From positions 372,001-436,000 of the forward strand of contig NZ_JAAIXZ010000002.1 in assembly GCF_010894435.1 (NCBI RefSeq): a DNA stretch of 64,000 nucleotides, in the 5' to 3' direction. Source of the DNA: Pyxidicoccus trucidator (GTDB lineage: Bacteria > Myxococcota > Myxococcia > Myxococcales > Myxococcaceae). The notes below the pieces were generated by a model. The model was given only the letters and a program-made list of their open reading frames with translations, searched no databases and was not told the DNA's origin. Position numbers and translations under genes: made by a program. Shown in pieces: positions 8,969 to 18,084 of the stretch (positions are counted from its first letter, which is position 1; each line of letters starts with the position of its first letter).

Positions 8969-11949
8969 GCCAGGGCTCCCCGGCCGGACCGCACGCTCAC
9001 GTCTTGCTGGCGCGGCTCTGGCAGGCTCACCGTCACGCTAGTGCCTCCCCCCGGCCGGCTGTCCACCTGCATCGCGCCTCCGTGCTCGCGGACGATGCCC
9101 GCCACCAGCGCCAGCCCCAGCCCCGTTCCCTCGCCTGGCTGCTTCGTGGTGAAGAAGGGCTCGAAGATGCGCTGGGTCAGCTCGGTGGGAATGCCAGGCC
9201 CCCGGTCCAGCACCGTCAGGCGCACGCGCTCGTTCCTGGCTTCCGCCTCCAGCTCCACCACCGCGCCGTCAGGAGATGCGTCGATGGCGTTGGTGAGCAG
9301 GTTGACCAGCACCTGCTCCAGCCGCTGCGGATCCGCCAGCACCTCCAACCCTTCCGGACAGCGGTGCTCGAAGCGCAGCCCCCGGTCCTTCCGCGAGCCG
9401 CGCGCCAGCCTCGCCAGCTGCACCGCCTCCGCCAGCAGCGGCCCCACCGCCACCCGCGTGAAGGGGCGCGCCTCGCCGCCCACCGTGCCCGCGTGGCTGA
9501 AGCCCACCAGCGCCCGCACAATCGCGTCGATGCGCCGGCACTGCTGGAGGATGAGCCCCACGCGCTCGCGCACCGCCTCCTCGTCGTCCAGGTCGTACTT
9601 GAGGTTCTGCGTCAGGCTGGCAATCGCCGTCAGCGGGTTGCCAATCTCGTGCGCCACGCCCGCCGCCACCCGTCCCAGCGAGGCCAGCCGGTCCTGGTGC
9701 GCCAGCCGCGCGTCCACCGCCTTGCGCTCCGTCAGGTCCTCCACCAGCAGCGCCATGCCCTCGGACGTGCTCCCTCGCTCCTCCGCCGCCGACAGCCGCG
9801 AGCGGTGCAGCCGCAGCACGCGCTCGCCTCCCGCCACCGTGACGCGCGCCTCCGTGTCCTCCTCCGCGCCGACCGAGAAGCCGGCCAGCAGCGGGCCCCA
9901 GGGCGCCGGGAGCGCCTCCAGCAGGTGTCCCCGCACCACGCCCGCCTCCACGCCCGCCAGTCGCTCCAGCGCCGCGTTCCAGATGACCACCTCGCCATCC
10001 GGGCCCACCGCGCACACGCCCAGCGGCAGGTCCTCCAGGATGCGCCGCAGGTAGCGCCGCACCGCCTCCAGCGCGAGCACCGGGCCGCCCTGCAGGCCGC
10101 GCGCGTCGCGCAGCCGCTCCTCCACGAAGCGGAGCTGCTCCGCCAGCGCGGTGCGCGCTCCGGGCTCCAGCCGCAGCGCCTCCTCCACCGCGAGCCGCGC
10201 CAGCACCGGGCCGATGAGCCCCGACAGGTTCCGCTCGATTCCGTCGCGCAGCCGCCGCAGCTCCGCGGGGCGGCGCTCGTCCGGGGGCAGCCCCAGCGCC
10301 TCCAGTGCCCGGTCCACCTCCGCCGCGGCGGCCTCCTTGCCCAGCAGCGGCGCCAGGCTCCGGCGGAACTCCTCCGGCGAGCCCGCCACCACGCCTCCCG
10401 AGGCCGGCGAGGGCGCCTCGCGCGTGCAGGCTCGCGCCGCCTCCGCCTCCCGCGCCGACTGCCGCGTGGCCAGCGACACCGCCACGAAGGCCAGGGTGTT
10501 GAGCGCCAGTGACGCGAAGGTGGCGAAGCCCCACGGCTCGTCCGACGGGAAGCCCAGCAGCACCGCCGCCCGGCGCGTCCACGCCACTACTCCGGGCGAG
10601 GCCCACAGCGGCACCACCAATGTCACCACCCACATCGCCGCGCCCACCCCCAGGCCCGAGAGCAGTCCCGCCCGCGTGCCGCGCTTCCAGAAGAGGAGCC
10701 CCAGTACGCCCGGAGCGAACTGCGCCACCGCCACGAAGGACACCAGCCCCAGGTCCACCAGCCCCGTGCCGCGCGTGTCCAGCAGCCGGTAGAAGCCGTA
10801 GCCCGCCAGGATGATGATGGCGATGAGCAGCCGGCGCGCCCAGAGGAGCCAGCCATACAGGTCCGGCTGGCCTCGCGCGTACCCCAGCGGCAGCACCAGG
10901 TGCGTGAGGCACATGGGCGCCAGCGCCAGCGTGGTGACGATGACCATGGCGCTCGCCGCGGACACGCCGCCCAGGAAGGCCACCAGCGCCAGTCCCGTGG
11001 CCCCGCGCGACGCGGGCACCGCCAGCACGTGGAAGTCCGCGGGCCAGGGCAGGCCCAGCGCGTCGCCGCTCCACAGCACCACCGGCACCACCAGGTTCAT
11101 CACCAGCAGCAGCAGGGGCAGCGCCCAGGTGGCCGTGGCCCACGCGTCGCGCTCCGGGGCCTCGGTGAAGGCCACGTGGTAGCTCCGGGGCGTCAGGAAG
11201 GCCGCCGCGCAGGACAGCACCAGCAGCGGCGCCCAGGACGCGTCACGGGCCGGCCGCTGGAGCCCCTCCACCGCCTCCGGGTGCGCGTCCAGCCAGGCGC
11301 GCAGCCCGTCCACGCCGCCGAACACCGAGGACACCGCCCACACGCCCACCGCCACCAGCGCCACCACCTTCACCGCGGACTCGAAGGCGATGGCCAGCAT
11401 CAGCCCCTCGTGCCGCTCGCGCGGGGTGAGGTGCCGTGCGCCGAAGAGGACGGAGAAGCCGGTGAGCACCGCGCAGAAGCCCAGGCCCACCAACGTGGGC
11501 GAGGCGGAGGGGCTGAGCACCTTCGCGGACTCCACGACGGCGCGCACCTGCAGCGCGAGGTAGGGCAGGCTGCCGGCCAGCATGAACAGCGTCACCGCCG
11601 TGCCGGTGGACTGTCCCGGGTAGCGGAAGGCCAGCACGTCCGCCAGCGACGTGAGCTGCAGTTCGCGCGTCAGCCGCAGCAGCGGGCGCCACAGCACCGG
11701 GGCCAGCAGGCACGCCAGCGTGACGCCCAGGTAGATGCCCAGGTAGCGGAAGCCGTGCCGCGCCGCGTACCCCACGCTGCCGAAGTAGGACCACGACGTG
11801 GCGTACACGCCCAGCGCGAGCGAGTAGACGAGCGGGTGCTGGGTGATGCGCGGAGGGATGACGCCCCGCTCCGCCGCGTACGCAACCAGGAACAGCACCA
11901 GCAGGTACGCAACGGACGCCGCGACGAGCGGGCCCAGCTCAAGCGTCAT
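8965..11949 (-). CDS. sodium/solute symporter-histidine kinase fusion, CbrA-like sensor
   Basis: A 994-residue membrane sensor. Residues 1 to about 510 form a sodium:solute symporter (SSS) module with about 13 hydrophobic helices. A linker follows, then a PAS domain (about 640-740, with LPLGVCAVGPDGEVVIWN), HisKA with GVAHEIGNPLTAI (phospho-His near residue 767), and HATPase with NLLTNAIDAS, DRGPGIP and GTGLGLAL. This is the architecture of CbrA of Pseudomonas and CrbS of Vibrio, which couple carbon or nitrogen source availability to gene expression. Its start overlaps the upstream mini-gene by 11 bases and its stop overlaps the regulator start, making a three-gene coupled operon. Transport by the SSS part is possible but not shown. 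Confidence 0.93.
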
Positions 11950-12139
11950 GGCCGCCGCTCCGGTGCGCCACCCAGCCGCCCAGGGCGATGACGCCCAGCC
12001 ACACGACGAAGGGCAGGTACCCGGGCGCGCCCTCCGCCAGCCACAGTCGGCGCAGCGGGGAGCCGAAGAGGAGCACCGCGATGGCGAAGACGAGCAGCGA
12101 CGGCATGGCCGGCGCGTCGGGCTCGGAGGGGCGCTTCAT
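11939..12139 (-). CDS. 66-residue membrane protein, CbrX-like leader of the sensor kinase
   Basis: A short frame with two hydrophobic segments (about residues 13-26 and 41-56) separated by a basic loop (SPLRRLW) and ending SGGHDA. The stop overlaps the kinase ATG by 11 bases, implying translational coupling. Pseudomonas cbrA is likewise preceded by a small overlapping hydrophobic gene, cbrX; position, size and topology match, but sequence relatedness could not be tested. Start ATG 12137-12139 was chosen over the longer upstream frame, which runs into the divergent ATPase gene. The divergent ATPase begins 73 bases away, so a promoter pair probably lies at 12140-12212. Confidence 0.72.
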   Translation of the reverse strand: MKRPSEPDAPAMPSLLVFAIAVLLFGSPLRRLWLAEGAPGYLPFVVWLGVIALGGWVAHRSGGHDA

Positions 12140-12212
12140 GGACGGACAGGATAGCAGCGGCGTGCCGACCCGGTAGCCCACCCCGGCCCGGGGCTGATAA
12201 TCCAGGGCCTCC

Positions 12213-13745
12213 ATGGCGGACGTCCCTCCCTTCTCCGAGCTCTCCCAGTTCACGCTGGACCGTCCCTCGCTCCGGCTGCTGCCGGAGTCCTTCTGCCGCC
12301 GCAACAAGGTGGCGGTGTTGGGCAGGGTGGACCCGGACGCGCCCGCCACACCGGTGACGGTGGGCATGGTGCAGCCGGAGAACCGAGTCATCCTCGAGCT
12401 CATCACCGACTTCCTGCGGCGCCCGCTCCAGCCCGTCCGCCTCAACCACTATGAAGTCGAGTCCGCGCTGGAGGTGGGCTTCGGCGCGGGGCCTCGCGTC
12501 ACCGCGGACCTCACGCTCAAGGCGCGCGTGCCGCTGTCCCAGGACCCTTCGGCCGTGGAGTTGGTGGAGCACGTGCTCACCACCGCCGTGGAGCTGAAGG
12601 CCTCCGACATCCACGTGGAGGGCTACTTCGACGACGTCGACCTGCGCTATCGCGTCGACGGCATCCTCCACCAGTCGTACACGGACATCGATCCGCGCTC
12701 GCTGCCGGAGGTGGTCAGCCGCATCAAGCTGCTGGCGGGGCTGGACATCACCGAGCGCCGTCGCCCGCAGGACGGCCGCCTCCGGGCGCTTCTGGAGGGC
12801 ACCGAGGGGCGCAAGCTGGTGGACTTCCGCGTCAGCGTGGTGCCCAGTCCCGTGGGCGAGGACGTGGTCATCCGCATCCTCGACTCCAGCGTGGGCCTGG
12901 TGCCCGTGGAGCGGCTGGGCATGTCGGAGGGCCTGCAGACGCTCTTCCTCCAGCTCCTGTCCAACCCGGAGGGGCTGGTGCTCGTCACCGGGCCCACGGG
13001 CAGCGGCAAGACGACGACGCTGTACTCGGCGCTGGCCCGCCTCAACGACGGCCGCAGGAAGATCATCACCGCCGAGGACCCCATCGAGTACTACGTCCCC
13101 AAGGTGAACCAGAAGCAGGTGACGCCGCAGATGCCGCACGCGACGCTGCTACGCGCCATGCTGCGGCAGGACCCCAACGTCATGCTGGTGGGCGAGGTCC
13201 GTGATTTGGAGACGGGCAGCATGGCCCTCACGGCGGCCTCCACCGGCCACGTGGTGCTGGGCACGCTGCACACCGCGGACGCGGTGGGCTCGGTGGCGCG
13301 GCTTCGCGGGCTGAAGCTGGACGACGTGGACATCAGCGACTCGCTGCTGGCGGTGCTGGCCCAGCGACTGGTGCGCCGCATCTGCGAGAAGTGCGTGGAG
13401 CCCGTGCGGCCCACCGAGGAGCAGGTGGCGCTGCTCGGCCGGCTGTTGGACGGGGTCCAGGCGCATGCGGGGAAGGGCTGCGAGGCGTGTCACCACACCG
13501 GCTACAAGGGCCGCTCCGGCATCTTCGAGCTGCTGCTGGTGGACCCGGACCTCCAGGAGCTCATCGCCCGGGGCGCCGCCACCGTGGAGCTGCGCCGCCA
13601 CGCGCGCGCGCACGGCCTGAGGACGCTGGTGGAGGACGCGCTGGAAAAGGTGGGCGCGCGCACGACGACGCTCGCGGAGCTGGTGCGGGTGGTGCCATAC
13701 CGTCACATCCTGGTCACCCGCGACGAGCGCGAGGTCGCCGGGTAG
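12213..13745 (+). CDS. GspE/PilB-family secretion or pilus ATPase
   Basis: A 510-residue ATPase of the type II secretion / type IV pilus assembly family. The N-terminal third is an MshEN-like domain. The catalytic part has Asp-box residues (ASDIHVEGYFDDVDLRYRVD, near 132-150), Walker A TGPTGSGKTTTL near residue 267, Walker B-type MLVGEVRDLET and His box GTLHTADAVG. A tetracysteine zinc motif (CEKC then CEACHHTGYKGR) is present, as in GspE and PilB. No other gsp or pil gene is beside it; the FHA gene 36 bases downstream is its only partner here. It may serve a secretion system encoded elsewhere, or a regulatory role as with other orphan myxobacterial GspE proteins. Confidence 0.93.
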   Translation: MADVPPFSELSQFTLDRPSLRLLPESFCRRNKVAVLGRVDPDAPATPVTVGMVQPENRVILELITDFLRRPLQPVRLNHYEVESALEVGFGAGPRVTADLTLKARVPLSQDPSAVELVEHVLTTAVELKASDIHVEGYFDDVDLRYRVDGILHQSYTDIDPRSLPEVVSRIKLLAGLDITERRRPQDGRLRALLEGTEGRKLVDFRVSVVPSPVGEDVVIRILDSSVGLVPVERLGMSEGLQTLFLQLLSNPEGLVLVTGPTGSGKTTTLYSALARLNDGRRKIITAEDPIEYYVPKVNQKQVTPQMPHATLLRAMLRQDPNVMLVGEVRDLETGSMALTAASTGHVVLGTLHTADAVGSVARLRGLKLDDVDISDSLLAVLAQRLVRRICEKCVEPVRPTEEQVALLGRLLDGVQAHAGKGCEACHHTGYKGRSGIFELLLVDPDLQELIARGAATVELRRHARAHGLRTLVEDALEKVGARTTTLAELVRVVPYRHILVTRDEREVAG

Positions 13746-13781
13746 GATGCGCGCCCGAAGTCGAGGGTGGGGGACAACGCG

Positions 13782-14309
13782 ATGATGACCGTCCAGGAGC
13801 TGCGAACGCTGAGCCGCCGCCTGACCGAGCCGTTCTTCTGCCGGCAGGTGGGGCCCTTCGTGCTGGTACAGAGGCCGCCCAGCCCGGTGATGGCGCAGCT
13901 GGCGCTGAAGATGGGCGCGGCGCGCACGACGATGGCGCGCGACATTCCCAGCCTGGAGCGGCAGCAGGTGGCCCTCTGGCTCCACTTCGACGCGCTCACC
14001 GTGGCCACGCTGCCGCCCGTGCGCGGGCAGGACGAGCTCACCGTGGGCCGCCAGCCGGACTGCGACCTGGTGGTCAACGAGCCCTCCGTCTCCAAGCGCC
14101 ACGCGAAGCTCTGCTGGCATGGCCCGGAGGCGGGCTGCACCCTGGTGGACCTGAACTCCAGCAACGGCACCTTCATCAACGCGAAGGAGCTGGCGCCCGG
14201 TGGCGAGCTGCACGTGCGCGACGGCGACCTGCTGGGCTTCGGGGACGCGACGTTCGCCTTCCTGTACGCGCCGTCCTTCTACGCGAAGCTGCAGCGCGTC
14301 GGCACGTGA
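13782..14309 (+). CDS. FHA-domain protein
   Basis: A 175-residue soluble protein. The C-terminal half is a forkhead-associated domain: LTVGRQPDCDLVVNEPSVS supplies the conserved Gly-Arg and Ser, then SKRHAKL with His, and LVDLNSSNGTFIN with the Asn-Gly turn, which together recognise phosphothreonine. The N-terminal 80 residues are unassigned. Start ATG 13782 has GGGGGA at 7 bases; a GTG at 13767 is possible. It follows the GspE-like ATPase gene by 36 bases and is probably co-transcribed, suggesting phosphorylation-dependent control of that ATPase by one of the many Ser/Thr kinases of these bacteria; this is inference. Confidence 0.9.
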   Translation: MMTVQELRTLSRRLTEPFFCRQVGPFVLVQRPPSPVMAQLALKMGAARTTMARDIPSLERQQVALWLHFDALTVATLPPVRGQDELTVGRQPDCDLVVNEPSVSKRHAKLCWHGPEAGCTLVDLNSSNGTFINAKELAPGGELHVRDGDLLGFGDATFAFLYAPSFYAKLQRVGT

Positions 14310-14401
14310 GCCGCGGCGCCAGGCTCGCACCCCGAGGCCCCTCCCGCTTCACGGGCCCCGGCACTATCTGAGCGCTGGGAGTCCTGGTCAGGGGAGCGTG
14401 G

Positions 14402-14815
14402 ATGCAGGCCGCCGGAGACAGGGACGAGCGCTGGCTCAAGGGCACGACCTCCGGCACGCCGCAGACGCCCGAGGCGAAGGCCGAGCAGTCGCTGGAGACG
14501 CGGGAGCCCGAGGCCTCGCTGTGCTGCGCGCGCTGCGGCCACCCGGTGACTCGCGAGCGCCACCGCCTCGCCGTCAACGGCCGGCATGAGCACACGCGGG
14601 TGAATCCCTTCGGCTTCGTCTTCCACTTCGGCTGCTTCGCCCAGGCGGACGGCTGCGCGGTGGACGGCCCGCTGACGGCCGAGGAGACGTGGTTCCCGGG
14701 ATTCGCCTGGCGGATTGCCCACTGCGGCGCGTGCGGCGCGCACCTGGGCTGGGCCTTCCAGGGCGAGGGCGCGTTCTTCGGCCTGCTGCTCGACAGGCTG
14801 ACCCTCCCGTCCTGA
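14402..14815 (+). CDS. CULT-domain (cereblon-like) protein
   Basis: A 137-residue protein. After a polar N-terminus it has two zinc-ligand pairs, CCARCG (about residues 41-46) and HCGACGAHLGW (about 108-118), bracketing the segment GFVFHFGCFAQADGC. The stretch ETWFPGFAWRIAHCGACG supplies the aromatic cage residues (two Trp here and a third Trp after the second CxxC) typical of the CULT domain. That domain is the thalimide-binding domain of human cereblon and also occurs as a stand-alone protein in proteobacteria. The natural ligand of the bacterial proteins is unknown. ATG 14402 has GGGAG upstream. It sits between the FHA and acetyltransferase genes without obvious functional linkage. Confidence 0.88.
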   Translation: MQAAGDRDERWLKGTTSGTPQTPEAKAEQSLETREPEASLCCARCGHPVTRERHRLAVNGRHEHTRVNPFGFVFHFGCFAQADGCAVDGPLTAEETWFPGFAWRIAHCGACGAHLGWAFQGEGAFFGLLLDRLTLPS

Positions 14816-14860
14816 GCGTGCTAGGCACCTACGACGCGCGACAGCGCGAACCGGGAGGGG

Positions 14861-16048
14861 ATGCACGTGGAAACGAAGCCTGGGGACTTCGGGCCGCCGA
14901 GGGACGAGCAGGAGCTCGCCGCCGCCGCCGACATCATGATGCAGTCGTATGCCATGGCTCCGGCCGCGGCCACCGCCTGGACCCAGCGCGTGGGGCGCGA
15001 GAGCCTGCGCCTGCTGCGCGAGGGCGGGCACGTCGCGGGCACGCTCGTCTCCATCCCCATGGGCCAGTGGTACGGCGGGCGCGACGTGCCCATCGTCGGC
15101 GTGGGAGGCGTGGGCGTGTCCCCCATCCACCGTGGCCAGGGCACCGCCACCCGGCTGATGCAGCACCTGCTGCGCGAGGCCCGCGAGTCGGGCGCGCCGC
15201 TGTCCACCCTCTACCCCGCCACGCAGCCCCTCTACCGACGCGTGGGCTACGAGCACGCCGGCGCGAGGTATGAGGTCCGCGTCCAGATACCCATGCTGGA
15301 CGTGAGCGAGCGCACCCTGACGCTGCGGCCCATCGAAGCGAAGGACGAGGCCGCCATCACCGCGTGCTACCAGGGCCAGGCCCAGACGCGGCAGGGCTGG
15401 CTGGCGCGGGGCCCCTACGTGTGGAGCCGCGTGTACGTGCCGCGCGACGGGACGGCCACCGGCTACCTGGTGGAGGGCGACTCGGGCGTGCAGGGCTACC
15501 TGTACGTCGTCCGCAAGTCGCTCGCCGGGTGGAAGCAGGAGCTGTTCCTCTCGGACGTGGTGGCCACCACGCCCGCTGCGGCGCGGCGCATCCTGGCCTT
15601 CCTCGGCGAGCACCGCTCCCTGGGCACGGAGGCGGTGTGGTACGGCGGGGCGGATGACCCGCTGCTCATGCTGCTGCGCGAGCAGAGCTACTCGGTGAAG
15701 CTGGACATGCACTGGATGGTGCGGGTGCTGGACGTGGCGAAGGCGCTGGAGGCGCGCGGCTGGCCCGCGGGGCTGTCCGGGGCGCTGCACCTGGAGGTGC
15801 AGGACGCGCTCCTCCCGGAGAATCACGGGCGCTTCGTGCTGGAGGTGTCCGACGGCGCGGCCCGCGTGAAGCGGGGCGGCGAGGGCCGGCTGCGGCTGGA
15901 CGTGAAGGCCCTGGCGTCCCTGTACACGGGCTTCCACTCGGCGGAGGCGCTGCGGAGGGTGGGGGCGCTGGAGTCGGACGAGACCTCGGTGCGCTCGGCG
16001 GTGTCCCTCTTCCATGGGCCCCAGCCGTCCATCCGCGACATGTTCTGA
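14861..16048 (+). CDS. GNAT N-acetyltransferase, Eis-like
   Basis: A 395-residue protein, the normal length of the Eis family: N-terminal GNAT domain (about 1-130), a second degenerate GNAT-like domain (about 145-285) and a C-terminal SCP2-like domain (about 290-395). The acetyl-CoA loop is visible as VSPIHRGQGTATRLM near residue 90, preceded by IVGVGGVGV, and YRRVGYE follows near 130. The C-terminal acid carboxylate ends DMF. Eis-type enzymes acetylate amines including aminoglycosides and protein lysines; the substrate here is unknown. ATG 14861 has GGGAGGGG just upstream. Confidence 0.88.
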   Translation: MHVETKPGDFGPPRDEQELAAAADIMMQSYAMAPAAATAWTQRVGRESLRLLREGGHVAGTLVSIPMGQWYGGRDVPIVGVGGVGVSPIHRGQGTATRLMQHLLREARESGAPLSTLYPATQPLYRRVGYEHAGARYEVRVQIPMLDVSERTLTLRPIEAKDEAAITACYQGQAQTRQGWLARGPYVWSRVYVPRDGTATGYLVEGDSGVQGYLYVVRKSLAGWKQELFLSDVVATTPAAARRILAFLGEHRSLGTEAVWYGGADDPLLMLLREQSYSVKLDMHWMVRVLDVAKALEARGWPAGLSGALHLEVQDALLPENHGRFVLEVSDGAARVKRGGEGRLRLDVKALASLYTGFHSAEALRRVGALESDETSVRSAVSLFHGPQPSIRDMF

Positions 16049-16118
16049 GCGGGCCCCGGTGCGGAGCAGGGCCGGGTGGTGGTAGGAGCGCCCGGGACTT
16101 CATGACAGGGAGCAGTCG

Positions 16119-17114
16119 ATGCGGGCATTCGTCACCGGTGGCTCGGGCTTCGTGGGCAGGCACCTCATCGCGACGCTGAAGGCGCGCGGGGACTCGGTGC
16201 GCGCGCTGGCGCGCTCCCCCGCCGCCATGGCGGCCGTCACGGAGGCGGGGGCCGAGGCCTTCGAAGGGGACCTGTCCGACGCGGACAAGCTGCGGCCCGG
16301 CATGGAGGGCTGCGACACCGTCTTCCACGCGGCGGCGTATGTGAAGGGGTGGGGGCCTCGCGAGGAGTTCTACGAGGCCAACGTGCGGGGCACGGAGCGC
16401 GTGCTGGAGGCTGCACGCTCGGCGGGCGTGAAGCGCCTGGTGCACGTCAGCACGGAGGCGGTGCTGGTGGACGGCACGCCGCTGGTGGGCGTCAACGAGA
16501 CGTGGCCCGTGCCGGCGCGCCCCATCGGTGACTACCCCTCCACCAAGGCGGAGGCGGAGCGGCGGGTGCTGAGCGTGAGCTCCGCGGACTTCACCACCGT
16601 GGCGGTGCGCCCGCGCTTCATCTGGGGAAAGGGGGACACGTCGCTGCTGCCGGAGTTCATCAGCGCGGTGCGCGCGAAGCGCTTCGCGTGGTTCAGCGGC
16701 GGGCGCTACCTGTCCTCCACCTGCCACGTGGCCAACTGCGTGGAGGGCATGTTGCTGGCGGCGGAGAAGGGACGCGGCGGCGAGGCGTACTTCCTCACCG
16801 ACGGCGAGCCGGTGGTGTTCCGCGACTTCATCACCGAGATGCTGAAGACGCAGGGCGTGGACGCGGGCACGCGCACGATGCCGTACGGCCTGGCGGCGAC
16901 GATTGCCACCCTGGGGGACGTGCTGTGGGGTGCGTTCCACCTGAAGAGCCGGCCGCCCCTCACCCGCGCCGAGCTGCTGCTGGTGGGGCGCGAGGTGACG
17001 GTGAGCGACGCGAAGGCCCGCCAGGAGCTGGGCTATGAGGGCCGGATGACGCGCGAGGAGGGCCTGCGCGAAATGCGGATGGAGTACAAGGCGAATTCGC
17101 CGCGCACGCTGTGA
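16119..17114 (+). CDS. NAD(P)-dependent epimerase/dehydratase, extended SDR
   Basis: A 331-residue extended short-chain dehydrogenase. The dinucleotide-binding motif is GGSGFVGRHL near residue 7, a conserved DTVFHAAAYVK follows, and the catalytic pair is YPSTK (Tyr near 140, Lys four residues on). The region VAVRPRFIWGKGD and the C-terminal segment resemble 3-beta-hydroxysteroid dehydrogenase-like and NSDHL-like proteins. Substrate is unknown; a sterol-type or sugar-nucleotide substrate is possible, and Myxococcaceae are known for unusual lipids and sterols. ATG 16119 has GGGAG upstream. Confidence 0.9.
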   Translation: MRAFVTGGSGFVGRHLIATLKARGDSVRALARSPAAMAAVTEAGAEAFEGDLSDADKLRPGMEGCDTVFHAAAYVKGWGPREEFYEANVRGTERVLEAARSAGVKRLVHVSTEAVLVDGTPLVGVNETWPVPARPIGDYPSTKAEAERRVLSVSSADFTTVAVRPRFIWGKGDTSLLPEFISAVRAKRFAWFSGGRYLSSTCHVANCVEGMLLAAEKGRGGEAYFLTDGEPVVFRDFITEMLKTQGVDAGTRTMPYGLAATIATLGDVLWGAFHLKSRPPLTRAELLLVGREVTVSDAKARQELGYEGRMTREEGLREMRMEYKANSPRTL

Positions 17115-17203
17115 GCGTCCGCCGGCCGGGCCCGTTCGAGCGGGCACCCGGCGGAGCAGTGCGCTAGCCTGCGCCGGTCGCCGTCGCCCGAGGAGGCAGC
17201 GCC

Positions 17204-18055
17204 ATGCGCAGGTTCGAGTTCGTCGAGGGCAGCAGCTCCAAGTTCTGGGAGCCGGAGCTGAAGGGCAGCACCTTCATCGTCACGTTCGGCCGCATCGGCA
17301 CCGCGGGCCAGCGCAAGGAGAAGGAGTTTCCCGACGAGGCCGGCGCCCGGCGCGAGTACGAGAAGAAGGTCGCGGAGAAGCAGCGCGAGGGCTATCGCGA
17401 AGTCACGGCGGGCGCCGAAGCCCCCCCGCCGCCCGCCACGCCCCAGAAGGCCCCGCTGCTCCGGCGCGTGCCGCGCGCCACCCCCACCCCCGAGGCCGTG
17501 AAGGCCGCCGCCGACGCGCTGGCCGCCCTGCGGGCCCGGCTCGGGTGGCGAAGCTGGGAGGTGACGTCGCGCGCCCGGCGTGCCCGGAGGGCCCTGCGCG
17601 CGCTCGGAGGCGTGGACCCCGCGGCGCACCCGGAGCTGGCGGGCACCTTCACCGCGCTGATGGAGCGCGTGGTGGTGGCGCCCAAGGAAGGTCGCCTGCC
17701 GCTGCGGCATGCGCTGTCGCTGCTGGGCGCCGTCGACGCGGCGGCCTTCCTCCGCGCCACCGAGGTCTGGCGGCGCGCGGGCTCCGCCGTCCCCGCCGCC
17801 ACGGCGCTGGCCGGGCAGGCCACCTCGCTGGGCGAGCCGGAGCTGGCCCTGCGCCTGGGCATGCTGCTGGCCGAGCGGCCCGGCCTGAACGGTGCCCTCT
17901 CCGAGGAGGGCTGGGCGAAGCGCTGGGCGGAGCTGCGGCCACACGTGGAGTCGCACCTGTCGTCCGCGGGTGGCTCGCTGGCCGCCTGGGTCAAGGGCGT
18001 GGACGCGGGGGGTGATTCCCACCTCACCCGGAGGCTGGCCCGCCTGGAGGCCTAG
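17204..18055 (+). CDS. WGR-domain protein
   Basis: A 283-residue protein. Residues 1-75 form a WGR domain: KFWEPELKGSTFIVTFGRIGTAGQ, where the Trp-Gly-Arg signature is degenerate (TFGRIG), then KEKEFPDEAGA and the basic KKVAEKQREGY. The remainder is a helical Ala/Leu/Arg-rich region with repeated amphipathic helices and no recognised catalytic motif. WGR domains bind nucleic acid ends in PARPs and also occur in bacterial proteins next to MolR-like or HEAT-like regions. ATG 17204 is preceded by GAGGAGG. Function not assigned; nucleic-acid binding is an inference from the fold. Confidence 0.87.
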   Translation: MRRFEFVEGSSSKFWEPELKGSTFIVTFGRIGTAGQRKEKEFPDEAGARREYEKKVAEKQREGYREVTAGAEAPPPPATPQKAPLLRRVPRATPTPEAVKAAADALAALRARLGWRSWEVTSRARRARRALRALGGVDPAAHPELAGTFTALMERVVVAPKEGRLPLRHALSLLGAVDAAAFLRATEVWRRAGSAVPAATALAGQATSLGEPELALRLGMLLAERPGLNGALSEEGWAKRWAELRPHVESHLSSAGGSLAAWVKGVDAGGDSHLTRRLARLEA

Positions 18056-18084
18056 GCCTGCGCGCCGGTGTTACCGTGCGGCGC

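Noticed and set aside
12140-12445. N-terminal extension of the small membrane gene to 12445
   Set aside because: It would overlap the GspE-like ATPase on the opposite strand, and the added residues are not membrane-protein-like; the ATG at 12137-12139 gives a compact protein.
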